From Streptomyces rugosispiralis (GTDB taxonomy: Bacteria; Actinomycetota; Actinomycetes; Streptomycetales; Streptomycetaceae): a DNA stretch of 64,000 nt. Both the position numbers and the translations under genes were made by a program. Positions 46,798-55,725 of this stretch are shown piece after piece; the first letter of the stretch is position 1, and each line of letters begins with the position of its first letter. The notes beneath the pieces are model-generated. The model saw only the letters and a list, made by a program, of their open reading frames with translations, did not search any database and was not told the origin of the DNA. The stretch is from NCBI RefSeq assembly GCF_024505145.1, contig NZ_JANIAA010000011.1, positions 1-64,000 on the forward strand. Direction: 5' to 3'.

Positions 46798-47798
46798 CCG
46801 TTCTCCAACTGCTGATCGGCCTGCTGACGCTGGTCCTCAACGCCTTCTTCGTGGGCGCGGAGTTCGCCCTGATCTCGGTGCGCCGCAGCCAGATCGAGCC
46901 GCGTGCCCAGCACGGCGACCGGCGGGCCAGGGCCGTGCTGTGGGGCCTGGAGCACCTCTCCGCGCTGCTGGCCGCGGCCCAGCTCGGGATCACGCTGTGC
47001 ACGCTGGTGCTGGGCGCCGTGGCGGAGCCGGCCATCGCGCATCTGCTGGAGCCCTTCTTCCATGTGGTGGGTCTGCCGCTGGGGCTGGTGCACCCGATCT
47101 CGTTCGTGATCGCGCTGACCCTGGCCACGTATCTGCACATGCTGTTCGGCGAGATGGTGCCGAAGAACGTGGCGCTGGCCGAGCCGGTGCGCACCGTGCT
47201 GCTGCTCGGTCCGCCGCTGGTCGCCCTCGCCCGCGCCCTGCGCCCGGTGATCTTCGGGGTGAACGCCCTGGCCAACGGGGTGCTGAAGCTGTTGCGCGTG
47301 GAGCCCAAGGGCGAGGTCGCGGCCACCTTCTCCGATGACGAGCTGGCCCGGATCGTCTCCGACTCCAGCGAGGCCGGGCTGCTGGACGACCGCGCCACCG
47401 AGCGGCTGCGGGACGCGCTGGAGCTGGGCCGGCGGCGGGTGCGGGACGTGGTGCTGCCCATGGACCGGGTGATCAGGGCGCGGCTCGGGGTGACCCCCGA
47501 CGAGCTGGAGCGGCTGTCGGCACGCACCGGCTTCTCACGGTTCCCCGTGGTGGACGACTCCGGGCGGATCCTGGGCTATCTGCATGTGAAGGACGCGCTG
47601 GACGCACGGCCCCGGGAGGTGCCGTTCCGCCCCGATCAGCTGCGCCCGATCCCCCGGGTGCGGTCGCTCACACCGCTGGACGACGTGCTCACCGCGATGC
47701 GCGACAGCCGTACCCATCTCGCGGCGGTCATCGCCGCGGACGGACGGCTGGAGGGGCTGGTGACCATGGAGGACGTACTGCGCGAGCTGGTGGCCTGA
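46794..47798 (+). CDS. CNNM/CorC-type membrane protein, second of pair
   Basis: A 334-residue paralogue: CNNM domain (GLLTLVLNAFFVGAEFALIS; HMLFGEMVPKNVAL) and a CBS pair (TGFSRFPVVDDSGRILGYLH; LAAVIAADGRLEGLVTMEDV). It ends soon after CBS2 and lacks the CorC_HlyC domain of its partner. Overlapping start with the upstream gene implies a fixed two-subunit unit. Confidence 0.9.
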   Translation: MTVLQLLIGLLTLVLNAFFVGAEFALISVRRSQIEPRAQHGDRRARAVLWGLEHLSALLAAAQLGITLCTLVLGAVAEPAIAHLLEPFFHVVGLPLGLVHPISFVIALTLATYLHMLFGEMVPKNVALAEPVRTVLLLGPPLVALARALRPVIFGVNALANGVLKLLRVEPKGEVAATFSDDELARIVSDSSEAGLLDDRATERLRDALELGRRRVRDVVLPMDRVIRARLGVTPDELERLSARTGFSRFPVVDDSGRILGYLHVKDALDARPREVPFRPDQLRPIPRVRSLTPLDDVLTAMRDSRTHLAAVIAADGRLEGLVTMEDVLRELVA

Positions 47799-47820
47799 GC
47801 GCCCCTGCCCGCCCGTCCGG

Positions 47821-48075
47821 TCATTCCTCGGTGCGTCTGGACTCATGGGCGATGATGCACGCCTGCCAGTGGGCCAGCGCCTCCTCCCGGCCGCCGCCGC
47901 CCTCCTCGGCCACCGCCACCAGCGCATGGGCGGCCATCGCGGCGAGCCGCACCGCGACCCGGCACACATCGCGGGTATCGAGCGGCTCCAGGAGGGCGGC
48001 GGCGCCCTCCCCGTCGTCGGCGAGCGCGGCGGCGACGATGGCCATGGTCGTACGGTCGCATTCGAAGGCATCCAC
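47821..48075 (-). CDS. Small helical protein of unknown function
   Basis: An 84-residue, Ala-rich helical protein (CDRTTMAIVAAALADDGEG; CRVAVRLAAMAAHALVAVAE; ALAHWQACIIAHES). High GC3 supports it. No family recognised. Confidence 0.6.
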   Translation of the reverse strand: MDAFECDRTTMAIVAAALADDGEGAAALLEPLDTRDVCRVAVRLAAMAAHALVAVAEEGGGGREEALAHWQACIIAHESRRTEE

Positions 48076-48165
48076 GCCGACCAGACTGCCCCGCCGCGCG
48101 GCGCGCGGAACCCCGGGCGGTCCAACCGGTCCAACAGCGGCCCCGGCCGGACGGCCGCGCGAGGC

Positions 48166-48390
48166 TCAGCGGCGGGGGCCGGAACCGGGACCGGGCCGGG
48201 CGCCCATCGGGTCGTAGCGGAAGATCACGTACTCGACCCGTCCGATGACCTTGGTGCGGTTCGTCCGCCGGTACAGCTCGGGTGGCCGGAAGATGTTGTC
48301 GTCGTAGATGTCCGCGCCGGGCTCCACATTCCAGCCGGCGGTCGTCCCGTTCCGCGCTCCGCCCTCGAAGTAGATGTGGGTCATCGCCAT
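48166..48390 (-). CDS. Small conserved protein of unknown function
   Basis: About 74 residues (AMTHIYFEGGARNGTTAGWN; IYDDNIFRPPELYRRTNRTK; IGRVEYVIFRYDPMG) with a basic tail. Strongly aromatic and polar, unlike a random GC-rich frame. Start ambiguous among ATGs at 48384, 48390 and 48402. Divergent from the SGNH hydrolase. Confidence 0.6.
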   Translation of the reverse strand: MAMTHIYFEGGARNGTTAGWNVEPGADIYDDNIFRPPELYRRTNRTKVIGRVEYVIFRYDPMGARPGPGSGPRR

Positions 48391-48456
48391 GCGGCTCATC
48401 ATGCTCGCGCTCGGCGGTCCACGCAGCCCACGCACCGGGATAGGATCGCCCGAGCC

Positions 48457-49227
48457 ATGCAGACGAACATCACCTACAGCAGCTTTGTCGCCCTCGGCGA
48501 CTCCTTCACCGAGGGAATGTCGGACGCGCTTCCCGACGGCACCTACCGAGGCTGGGCGGATCTGCTCGCCGGGCGGCTCGCGGCCCGAAGCCCCGGGTTC
48601 CGCTACGCCAATCTCGCCGTACGCGGCAAGCTCATCGGGCAGATCGTCGAGGAGCAGACGGGCCCGGCGGCGGCCATGGGCGCCGATCTGGTGACCCTGG
48701 TCGGCGGGCTGAACGATGTGCTGCGGCCGAAATGCGATGTGGACCGGGTGTGCGAACTGCTGGAGGAGGCCGTCGAGCGGCTGGCGCCCAGCTGCAAGCG
48801 GCTGGTGCTGATGCGCAGCCCGGGGCGGCGCGGACCGGTGCTGGAGCGGTTCCTGCCCCGGATGGAGCGGCTGTTCGCCTTCATCGACGAGTTGGGCGCA
48901 CGGCATGACGCGACCGTCGTGGACCTGTACGCCTCCGAGGCCGTCGGGGACCCCCGGATGTGGCACGAGGACCGGCTGCATCTGAACGCCGAGGGCCACC
49001 GGCGGGTCGCCGAGGCCGTATGGCAGGCGCTGGGCCTGGAGCCGGAGGAGGACTGGAACGCGCCCCTGCCGCCCGCGGCGCCCGTCGGGTGGCTGACCCG
49101 CCGCACCTCGGATGCGCGGTTCGCCCGCCAGCACCTCGGGCCGTGGATCGGCAGGCGGCTGACCGGCCGTTCCTCGGGCGACGGGCGGGCCCCCAAGCGC
49201 GCCGAACTGCTGCCGTACGAGGACTGA
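48457..49227 (+). CDS. SGNH/GDSL hydrolase
   Basis: A 256-residue esterase-fold enzyme. Block I FVALGDSFTEGM (catalytic Ser), block III VGGLNDVLRP (Asn), block V EDRLHLNAEGH (Asp/His). No signal peptide, so cytoplasmic. Substrate unknown. The C-terminal 50 residues form a basic tail (WIGRRLTGRSS). Confidence 0.88.
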   Translation: MQTNITYSSFVALGDSFTEGMSDALPDGTYRGWADLLAGRLAARSPGFRYANLAVRGKLIGQIVEEQTGPAAAMGADLVTLVGGLNDVLRPKCDVDRVCELLEEAVERLAPSCKRLVLMRSPGRRGPVLERFLPRMERLFAFIDELGARHDATVVDLYASEAVGDPRMWHEDRLHLNAEGHRRVAEAVWQALGLEPEEDWNAPLPPAAPVGWLTRRTSDARFARQHLGPWIGRRLTGRSSGDGRAPKRAELLPYED

Positions 49228-49298
49228 TCCAGCAAGCGCGGCCCCGGGCCGTTCGGCGGGGTCCCTCGGCCACCGGTCTGGCCTGCGAGGACGGCCAG

Positions 49299-49304
49299 TA
49301 GACT
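49299..49304 (+). promoter_or_regulatory. -10-like TAGACT just before purB
   Basis: TAGACT ends nine bases before the GTG at 49313, so transcription would start at or next to that codon, giving a leaderless mRNA. No purine-rich ribosome site is present between. The -35 is not clear. Confidence 0.5.
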
Positions 49305-49312
49305 CTGTGCAC

Positions 49313-50746
49313 GTGACTGGTAAGCCGCGCATTCCGAACGTCCTGGCCAACCGCTACGCCTCCACGGAGCTGGCAGTCCTGTGGTCCCCCGAGTACAAGG
49401 TGACGCTGGAGCGGCGGCTGTGGCTCGCCGTGCTCCGCGCCCAGAAGGACCTCGGAATCGAGGTGCCGGACGCCGCCCTCGCCGACTACGAGCGGGTCCT
49501 GGAGACCGTCGACCTGGCCTCGATCGCCGAGCGCGAGAAGGTAACCCGCCACGATGTGAAGGCCCGCATCGAGGAGTTCAACGCCCTCGCCGGCCATGAG
49601 CACGTCCACAAGGGCATGACCTCGCGCGATCTCACCGAGAACGTGGAGCAGCTCCAGATCCGGCTCTCCCTGGAGCTGGTGCGGGACCGTACGGTCGCGG
49701 TGCTGGCCCGGCTCGGCAAGCTGGCCGCCGACCACGCCGAGCTGGTGATGGCCGGCCGGTCGCACAATGTCGCGGCGCAGGCCACCACGCTCGGCAAGCG
49801 GTTCGCCACCGCCGCGGACGAGCTGCTGGTGGCGTACGAGCGGCTGGAGAACCTGCTGGGCCGCTATCCGCTGCGGGGCATCAAGGGCCCGGTCGGCACC
49901 GCGCAGGACATGCTGGACCTGCTCGGCGGCGACGCGTCGAAGCTGGCCGAGCTGGAGCGGCGGATCGCCACCCACCTGGGCTTCGGGCAGGCGTTCACCT
50001 CCGTCGGCCAGGTCTATCCGCGCTCGCTGGACTACGACGTCGTCACCACGCTGGTGCAGCTGGCCGCGGCCCCGTCCTCGCTGGCCAAGACCATCCGGCT
50101 GATGGCCGGGCACGAGCTGGTGACCGAGGGCTTCAAGCCCGGCCAGGTCGGCTCGTCCGCGATGCCGCACAAGATGAACACCCGATCCTGTGAGCGCGTG
50201 AACGGCCTCGCGGTGATTCTGCGCGGCTACGCCTCGATGACCGGTGAGCTGGCGGGCGACCAGTGGAACGAGGGCGATGTCTCCTGCTCGGTGGTGCGCC
50301 GGGTCGCGCTGCCGGACGCGTTCTTCGCCTTCGACGGGCTGCTGGAGACCTTCCTGACCGTGCTCGACGAGTTCGGCGCCTTCCCCGCCGTCATCGCCCG
50401 TGAGCTGGACCGCTACCTTCCCTTCCTCGCCACCACGAAGGTGCTGATGGGAGCCGTACGGGCCGGGGTGGGCCGCGAGGTCGCGCATGAGGCGATCAAG
50501 GAGCACGCGGTCGCCGCCGCCCTCGCGATGCGGGAGCAGGGCGCCGAGCGCAACGAACTGCTCGACTCGCTCGCCGCCGATGAGCGGATCCCGCTGGACC
50601 GGGCCGCGTTGGGCGCGCTGATGGACGACAAGCTCTCCTTCACGGGCGCGGCCGCGGACCAGGTGGGCGCGGTGGTCGCCCGGATCGAGGAGATCGTCAA
50701 GGAGCGTCCGGAGGCCGCCGGCTACGCCCCCGGCTCGATCCTCTGA
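49313..50746 (+). CDS. purB: Adenylosuccinate lyase
   Basis: A 477-residue fumarase-superfamily enzyme acting twice in purine synthesis. RYASTELAVLWSPEYKV, HVHKGMTSRDLTENVEQLQ, GPVGTAQDMLD and the signature SSAMPHKMNTRSCERV are diagnostic. Start GTG 49313 fits a leaderless message; GTG 49307 would add two residues. Followed eight bases later by the DNA glycosylase gene. Confidence 0.95.
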   Translation: MTGKPRIPNVLANRYASTELAVLWSPEYKVTLERRLWLAVLRAQKDLGIEVPDAALADYERVLETVDLASIAEREKVTRHDVKARIEEFNALAGHEHVHKGMTSRDLTENVEQLQIRLSLELVRDRTVAVLARLGKLAADHAELVMAGRSHNVAAQATTLGKRFATAADELLVAYERLENLLGRYPLRGIKGPVGTAQDMLDLLGGDASKLAELERRIATHLGFGQAFTSVGQVYPRSLDYDVVTTLVQLAAAPSSLAKTIRLMAGHELVTEGFKPGQVGSSAMPHKMNTRSCERVNGLAVILRGYASMTGELAGDQWNEGDVSCSVVRRVALPDAFFAFDGLLETFLTVLDEFGAFPAVIARELDRYLPFLATTKVLMGAVRAGVGREVAHEAIKEHAVAAALAMREQGAERNELLDSLAADERIPLDRAALGALMDDKLSFTGAAADQVGAVVARIEEIVKERPEAAGYAPGSIL

Positions 50747-50754
50747 CGCGGGCG

Positions 50755-51297
50755 ATGACCCCCGACGAACTGGAGGCCGCCCGCGACCGCATCGTCCCCG
50801 ATGTGGTCGGGGACGGTCTGCGGGTCCTCTTCTGCGGCATCAACCCCGGGCTGATGACCGCCGCCACCGGCCACCACTTCGCCCGCCCCGGCAACCGGTT
50901 CTGGCCCGTCCTGCACGCGTCGGGGTTCACCCCCCGACGGCTCGATCCGTCCGAGCAGTCGGAGCTGGTGCGCTATGGGCTCGGCATCACCAATGTGGTG
51001 GCGCGGGCCAGCGCACGGGCCGACGAGCTGACCCACGAGGAGTACCGGGAGGGCGGCCGGATCCTGGAGGAGAAGGTCCGCCGCCTGCGGCCGCACTGGC
51101 TCGCGGTGGCGGGCGTCACCGCCTACCGGGTCGCGTTCGGCGACAAGAAGGCGAAGATCGGGCCGCAGACGAGGACCATAGGCGACACCCGGATCTGGGC
51201 CCTGCCGAACCCCAGCGGGCTCAACGCGCACTGGACGCTGCCCACCATGGCGGAGGAGTACGGCCGGCTGCGCATCGCCGCCGAGGCGGAGGGCTAG
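50755..51297 (+). CDS. mug: G/U mismatch-specific uracil-DNA glycosylase (Mug family)
   Basis: A 180-residue glycosylase: FCGINPGLMTAATGHHFA (active-site loop with the catalytic Asn), PGNRFWPVLHASG, GITNVVARAS and NPSGLNAHWTLP (DNA-insertion loop). It removes uracil or thymine mispaired with G. It lies eight bases after purB and probably shares its transcript. Confidence 0.9.
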   Translation: MTPDELEAARDRIVPDVVGDGLRVLFCGINPGLMTAATGHHFARPGNRFWPVLHASGFTPRRLDPSEQSELVRYGLGITNVVARASARADELTHEEYREGGRILEEKVRRLRPHWLAVAGVTAYRVAFGDKKAKIGPQTRTIGDTRIWALPNPSGLNAHWTLPTMAEEYGRLRIAAEAEG

Positions 51298-51364
51298 GCT
51301 GCCACCTTGCCGAAGCAGGCAGACCCGCACACGAGCCCCCCTCGGGAAGACTCCGTCGGCGCGG

Positions 51365-51985
51365 TCATTCGAACCGTGCTGTGTCGCCCGCCCCTCGACG
51401 TACGATCTCGGCTTCGCCGCCGGACAAGTCGATGACCGTGGTCGGCTCGGTGCCGCAGTCACCCGAGTCCACCACGGCGTCCACCACGTGGTCGAGCCGT
51501 TCTTTGATCTCCCAGCCCTGCGTCATCGGCTCGTCCTCATCGGGCAGGAGCAGGGTGCTGGAGAGCAGCGGCTCACCGAGGTCGGCGAGCAGGGCCTGAG
51601 TGGCGGCGTGGTCAGGAATCCGGACTCCGACCGTCTTTTTCTTCGGGTGCAGCAGCTGCCGCGGCACCTCCTTCGTCGCCGGGAGGATGAAGGTGTAACT
51701 GCCGGGCGTCGCTGCTTTGATCACGCGGAACACGTCTTTGTCGACGTGCACGAACTGGCCCAGCTGCGCGAAGTTCTGGCACACCAGCGTGAAGTGGTGA
51801 CGCTCGTCGAGGTTCCGGATCGACCGGATCCGGCCGATGCCGTCACGATTGCCCAATCGGCATCCCAGTGCGAAGCAGGAGTCCGTCGGGTAGGCGATGA
51901 GCGCGCCGGAGCGGATCATGTCGGCCACATTGCTGATGGTGCGCTGCTGTGGATTTTCGGGGTGGACATCGTAGTACTTCGCCAT
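51365..51985 (-). CDS. YrdC/Sua5-family threonylcarbamoyl-AMP synthase-like protein
   Basis: A 206-residue YrdC-domain protein (GALIAYPTDSCFALGCRLGN; IRNLDERHHFTLVCQNFAQ; ATPGSYTFILPATKEVPRQL; TVGVRIPDHAATQALL; EPLLSSTLLLP). These form L-threonylcarbamoyladenylate for tRNA t6A. The KxR/SxN pattern is partly altered (RHHFTLV instead of KRP.. in TsaC), as in the second Streptomyces paralogue. The gene is preceded by an 11-bp tandem array. Confidence 0.82.
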   Translation of the reverse strand: MAKYYDVHPENPQQRTISNVADMIRSGALIAYPTDSCFALGCRLGNRDGIGRIRSIRNLDERHHFTLVCQNFAQLGQFVHVDKDVFRVIKAATPGSYTFILPATKEVPRQLLHPKKKTVGVRIPDHAATQALLADLGEPLLSSTLLLPDEDEPMTQGWEIKERLDHVVDAVVDSGDCGTEPTTVIDLSGGEAEIVRRGAGDTARFE

Positions 51986-51993
51986 CCGCCGAG

Positions 51994-52047
51994 CCTATGC
52001 GATGCCTACGCGATGCCTATGCGATGCCTATGCGATGCCTACGCGAT
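51994..52047. repeat. Five 11-bp tandem repeats upstream of the YrdC-family gene
   Basis: CCTATGCGATG / CCTACGCGATG alternate across 51994-52004, 52005-52015, 52016-52026, 52027-52037 and 52038-52047. Unit length matches one helical turn. The array begins nine bases upstream of the minus-strand gene start. Confidence 0.9.
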
Positions 52048-52092
52048 CAGGACGCCCCGGTCGTTCCGTGCCCCGGACCGCCGGCGGGGGCG

Positions 52093-52533
52093 TCATATCG
52101 TCCCCTCCTCCCCTATCGCCACCAGCAGCTGGAACGGCAGCTCGCGGTCGCCCTGCCCGACCCCCAGCCCGACCCAGCGGCCGTCGACGCGCCAGACGCG
52201 CAGCTCGGGTACGTAACCGCACAGGGTGTCCAGCGGGGGCGGGACGGGCTCGCCCATCCCCGAACGCTCCAGGGAGTCGGTGAGGTCGAGGACGTCGGGG
52301 GCGCCCCACCGTAAGGTCAGCACCTGGTCCAGCACGCCCAGCTCGGCCTCGAACTCCTCCAGCACCTCCTCGACCCGGGTCAGATCCGCGTCCCAGAAGT
52401 CCTCGCTGACGCGGAGGTCGGCGACATGGAAGCCGGGGCCGCTCGCCACCCGTCCGTCGGCGGTCCGCTGCGCGGGGAAGTCCCGCACGCGCAGCTGGTC
52501 GATCGTGGCCACATGGTCCGCCGTACTGGTCAT
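52093..52533 (-). CDS. Conserved protein of unknown function
   Basis: A 146-residue acidic protein (FHVADLRVSEDFWDADLTRV; EEVLEEFEAELGVLDQVLTL; CGYVPELRVWRVDGRWVGLG). Start ATG 52533. Contains a mixed alpha/beta pattern with no motif I recognise. Confidence 0.65.
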   Translation of the reverse strand: MTSTADHVATIDQLRVRDFPAQRTADGRVASGPGFHVADLRVSEDFWDADLTRVEEVLEEFEAELGVLDQVLTLRWGAPDVLDLTDSLERSGMGEPVPPPLDTLCGYVPELRVWRVDGRWVGLGVGQGDRELPFQLLVAIGEEGTI

Positions 52534-52683
52534 GGTGTCAGTAAACCGTGTAGGTCGGACATCTGGCCGCCCGTCAGTTGACCAGCGCGACGGCCGGGCG
52601 GCCCGAGGCCGGCAGGAGGCACTCGCCGCCTCCGAGTCCAGCGGATACGATCCGGCAGATACGCACTGGGAGGGAGGCCGACG

Positions 52684-53904
52684 TTGGGGCAGCTCACCGG
52701 CGGGGATCCGTCTCTGCTGCGACGCATCAACTCCGCCGTGGTCCTGCACGCGCTGCGCGCGGCCACCGCGTCCGGCACCGCCACCGGGAGTGGCCAGGAC
52801 GAGACGGGCGGCTGCGCCGGGAGCGCGAGCCTCACCGATCTGACCCGGGTGACCGGGCTGTCCAGGCCCACCGTCGAGGGGGTGATCGACGGACTGGCCG
52901 GCAGCGGTCTGGTGGTCGAGGTGCCCGCCGAGGAGGGCGGTGTCCGCCGCCAGGGCCGCCCCGCGCGCCGCTTCCGCTTCCGGGCCGAGGCCGGGCATCT
53001 GCTGGGCATAGAGATAGGGGCGCACCGGGTGGCCGCGCTCCTGTCGGACCTCGACGGACACCCGCTCGGCTCGATCGTGCGCGAGGTGTCGGAGAAGGCG
53101 TCCGCGGACGAGCGGCTGGAGCGGGTGCGCACCACCGTCGCGGATCTGCTGCGGCGCGCCGGGGTGGCCCGGTTCTCGCTGCGCGCGGTCGGGGTGGCCA
53201 GCCCCGGCGTCGTCGAGGCCGACGGCACCGTCCATCTGTGCACCGCGCTCCCCGGCTGGACCGGGCTGCCCCTGGGCGAGCGGCTGCGGCGGTCCTTCCG
53301 CTGTCCGGTGCTGGTGGAGAACGACGCGAACACGGCCGCGGTGGCCGAGCACTGGAAGGGCGCGGCGGCCGGTTCGGACGATGTGGTCTTCGTGCTGGCC
53401 GGGTTGAGCCCGGGGGCCGGGTCGTTGATCGGCGGTCGGCTCCACCGCGGCTTCGGCGGCGCGGCCGGGGAGATCGGGGCGCTGCATCTGCTGGGCCAGG
53501 AGGCCGCCCCGGAGGAGGTGCTCTCCACGACCGGGGAGCCGCTGAACCCGCTGGACGAGGCGCAGGTGGCGCATGTCTTCGCGCTGGCCAGGGACGGCGA
53601 CGAACGGGCGCGGGCGGCCGTGGACCGCTTCGTCCGCAGGCTGGTGCACGACACGGCGGCCCTGGTGCTGGCGCTGGATCCGGAGGTCGTGGTGGTGGGC
53701 GGCTGGGCCGCCGGTCTTGACGGGGTGCTGGCCCCGCTGCGCGACAAGCTGTCGCGCTACTGTCTGCGGCCCCCGCAGGTCGCGCTCTCGCTGCTCGGCG
53801 AGGCGGCGGTGACCACGGGGGCGCTTCGGCTGGCCCTGGACCATGTGGAGCAGGAGCTCTTCGCGGTCGACAGCACGGTGACGACCCGCCGGGCGAGCCG
53901 CTGA
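52684..53904 (+). CDS. ROK-family protein with winged helix, zinc motif absent
   Basis: A 406-residue ROK regulator. N-terminal winged helix (LTDLTRVTGLSRPTVEGVID), then the sugar-kinase fold: LGIEIGAHRVAALLSDLDG, VENDANTAAVAEHWKG, GAAGEIGALHLLG. The usual zinc site, a His after GEIG and a CxCGxxGC run, is absent: GEIG is followed by AL and the Cys residues are missing. It is likely a transcriptional repressor with altered ligand response. TTG start after GGGAGGGAGGCCGACG. Confidence 0.85.
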   Translation: MGQLTGGDPSLLRRINSAVVLHALRAATASGTATGSGQDETGGCAGSASLTDLTRVTGLSRPTVEGVIDGLAGSGLVVEVPAEEGGVRRQGRPARRFRFRAEAGHLLGIEIGAHRVAALLSDLDGHPLGSIVREVSEKASADERLERVRTTVADLLRRAGVARFSLRAVGVASPGVVEADGTVHLCTALPGWTGLPLGERLRRSFRCPVLVENDANTAAVAEHWKGAAAGSDDVVFVLAGLSPGAGSLIGGRLHRGFGGAAGEIGALHLLGQEAAPEEVLSTTGEPLNPLDEAQVAHVFALARDGDERARAAVDRFVRRLVHDTAALVLALDPEVVVVGGWAAGLDGVLAPLRDKLSRYCLRPPQVALSLLGEAAVTTGALRLALDHVEQELFAVDSTVTTRRASR

Positions 53905-53966
53905 GTCGAGTCGCACGGGGGCCGTTTCGGGAGGCGTACGGAGCGGTGGCGTGGGGCGGGCCCGGA

Positions 53967-54710
53967 TCAGCCGGCCAGCAGTTCCTCGCCCGCGTCGCCG
54001 AAGGTGAGCCGGCAGGTGTCGGCCCGGTACGTGGCCACCGCGACGGCCGCGGTGCGGCCCTGGGCCACATAGCGGGTGGTCACGAGGAGGACGGGGGCGC
54101 CGGGCAGCCGGTCGAGCTCCTTGGCGTCGTCCGCGCGGGCCGAGCCGAGCTCCACGGTCTGCTCACGGCCCTCCAGCTCCAGCCGGCGCAGCTCGCGCAG
54201 CACGGCGCGGGCGCGGGCCAGCCCGCTGGGGGTGTCGATGGCGGCGAGGCCGGGAACGGACTCGGACGGTACGTACAGCAGCTCGGCGGCGAGCGGCTGG
54301 CCGTGGCTCATCCGGGTGCGGCGCACCCGGTGGACCGGGGTGTCGGGGTCGATCTCCAGCAGCCGGGCGACCTCGGCGGGCGGGGCCACCTCGGTGCTGT
54401 CGACGGTCTGCCAGGTGTTCTCACCGGAGGTGTCGGTCCAGCCGTGGGCGTAGTCCCCGACGGCCACGCCGACGCGGGGCGGGGCGACGGTGGTGCCGAC
54501 GCCGCGGCGGCGCTGCAGCCTGCCCTCCAGCTCGAGCTGCTCGAGGGCCTGCCGGAGGGTGGCGCGGGCGACGCCGAAGCGGGCGGCCAGCTCGCGCTCG
54601 TTGGGCAGGATCTCACCGACCGCGAACTCAGAGTCGAGCGCGTCGCTGAGCACGGTCTTCAGATGCCAGTACTTGGGCTCTGGCACCGATTCCAGCTGCG
54701 TGGTCCCCAC
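53967..54710 (-). CDS. GntR-family regulator (HutC/UTRA type)
   Basis: A 247-residue regulator: winged helix residues about 10-75 (ILPNERELAARFGVARATLR; QALEQLELEGRLQRRRGVG) and a UTRA effector domain (PVHRVRRTRMSHGQPLAAEL; APVLLVTTRYVAQGRTAAVA). HutC/DasR-like proteins usually bind sugar phosphates or amino acid derivatives. GTG start after AAGGGGGACAGG. Divergent from an SDR, with a palindromic site between. Confidence 0.9.
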   Translation of the reverse strand: MGTTQLESVPEPKYWHLKTVLSDALDSEFAVGEILPNERELAARFGVARATLRQALEQLELEGRLQRRRGVGTTVAPPRVGVAVGDYAHGWTDTSGENTWQTVDSTEVAPPAEVARLLEIDPDTPVHRVRRTRMSHGQPLAAELLYVPSESVPGLAAIDTPSGLARARAVLRELRRLELEGREQTVELGSARADDAKELDRLPGAPVLLVTTRYVAQGRTAAVAVATYRADTCRLTFGDAGEELLAG

Positions 54711-54823
54711 CCTGTCCCCCTTGATTCCGACGGCCGATGGTCGCGCACGCCTTCACAGTTATGCGCGGCTTCTTTATTAAAGGTTGTTGCAGTATCAATG
54801 CGACCATAAGGCGGCGTGCGTAC

Positions 54824-54837
54824 TTGGTCAAGACCAA
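54824..54837. promoter_or_regulatory. DasR/GntR-type operator
   Basis: TTGGTC-AA-GACCAA: perfect inverted repeat, resembling the DasR site core TGGTCTAGACCA. It lies 114 bases from the GntR start and 69 bases from the SDR start, so it could serve both. Confidence 0.65.
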
Positions 54838-54905
54838 TCCCTGACCGGTTATCGTCGGTGACCGTCGGAACGAGAAGCGTCACGAGCGGGAGCTGAGCAC
54901 ATCTG

Positions 54906-55658
54906 ATGGGCATGGACCAGGTCACGGTGGTCACGGGGGGCAGTCGCGGCATCGGCGCGGCGGTGGCGGTGCGGCTCGCGCGCACCGGGCACAGCGTCGC
55001 GATCGGCTACGAGCACGCGCGGGACGCGGCGGAGCGGTGGGCGGCGGCGGTGCGCGCGGAGGGTGTGCGGTCGATGGCCGTCCAGGCCGACACCAGCGAC
55101 GCGGAGCAGGTCGAGGCGATGTTCGACCGGGTGCGGGAGGAGCTGGGCCCGATCACCGGTCTGGTCAACAACGCCGGGATCACCGGTCCGTTGGGCCGCT
55201 TCACCGAGACCTCACCGGAGGTGATGCGCCGCGTCGTGGACGTCAATGTGACCGGGGCCCTGCTGTGCGCCCGGCGCGCGGCGCGTGAGATGTCCACCCG
55301 CCACGGCGGGCAGGGCGGCGCCATCGTCAACATCTCCTCGGGCGCCGCGACGACCGGCAGCCCCGGGGAGTACGTGCACTACGCGGCCAGCAAGGCGGCG
55401 GTCGACGCGATGACCGTCGGACTGTCGAAGGAGCTGGCGGCGGAGGGGATCCGGGTCAACTCGGTCCAGCCCGGGATGACGCTGACCGACATCCACGCGC
55501 GGATGGGCGACCCCGAGCGGCCGTGGCGCGTCCAGGGGCGGGTGCCGATGGGTCGGCCGGGCGAGCCGGAGGAGATCGCGGGCGCGGTGGCGTGGCTGTT
55601 GTCGCCGGAGGCGTCGTACACGACGGGCGCGGTGCTGCGGGTCGCGGGCGGGCTGTAG
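54906..55658 (+). CDS. FabG-type short-chain dehydrogenase/reductase
   Basis: A 250-residue classical SDR: VVTGGSRGIGAAVA, LVNNAGITGP, NISSGAATTG (Ser), YAASKAAVDAM (Tyr/Lys), RVNSVQPGMTLTDIH. NADPH-dependent carbonyl reduction is probable. It is controlled together with the divergent GntR gene. Confidence 0.88.
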   Translation: MGMDQVTVVTGGSRGIGAAVAVRLARTGHSVAIGYEHARDAAERWAAAVRAEGVRSMAVQADTSDAEQVEAMFDRVREELGPITGLVNNAGITGPLGRFTETSPEVMRRVVDVNVTGALLCARRAAREMSTRHGGQGGAIVNISSGAATTGSPGEYVHYAASKAAVDAMTVGLSKELAAEGIRVNSVQPGMTLTDIHARMGDPERPWRVQGRVPMGRPGEPEEIAGAVAWLLSPEASYTTGAVLRVAGGL

Positions 55659-55725
55659 CGGCGGCCGGGTTCGCGGTCGGCGGCGTGCTGTTGTCCGGGG
55701 TGTCGGGGGGCGGTTGCCGGGAGGC

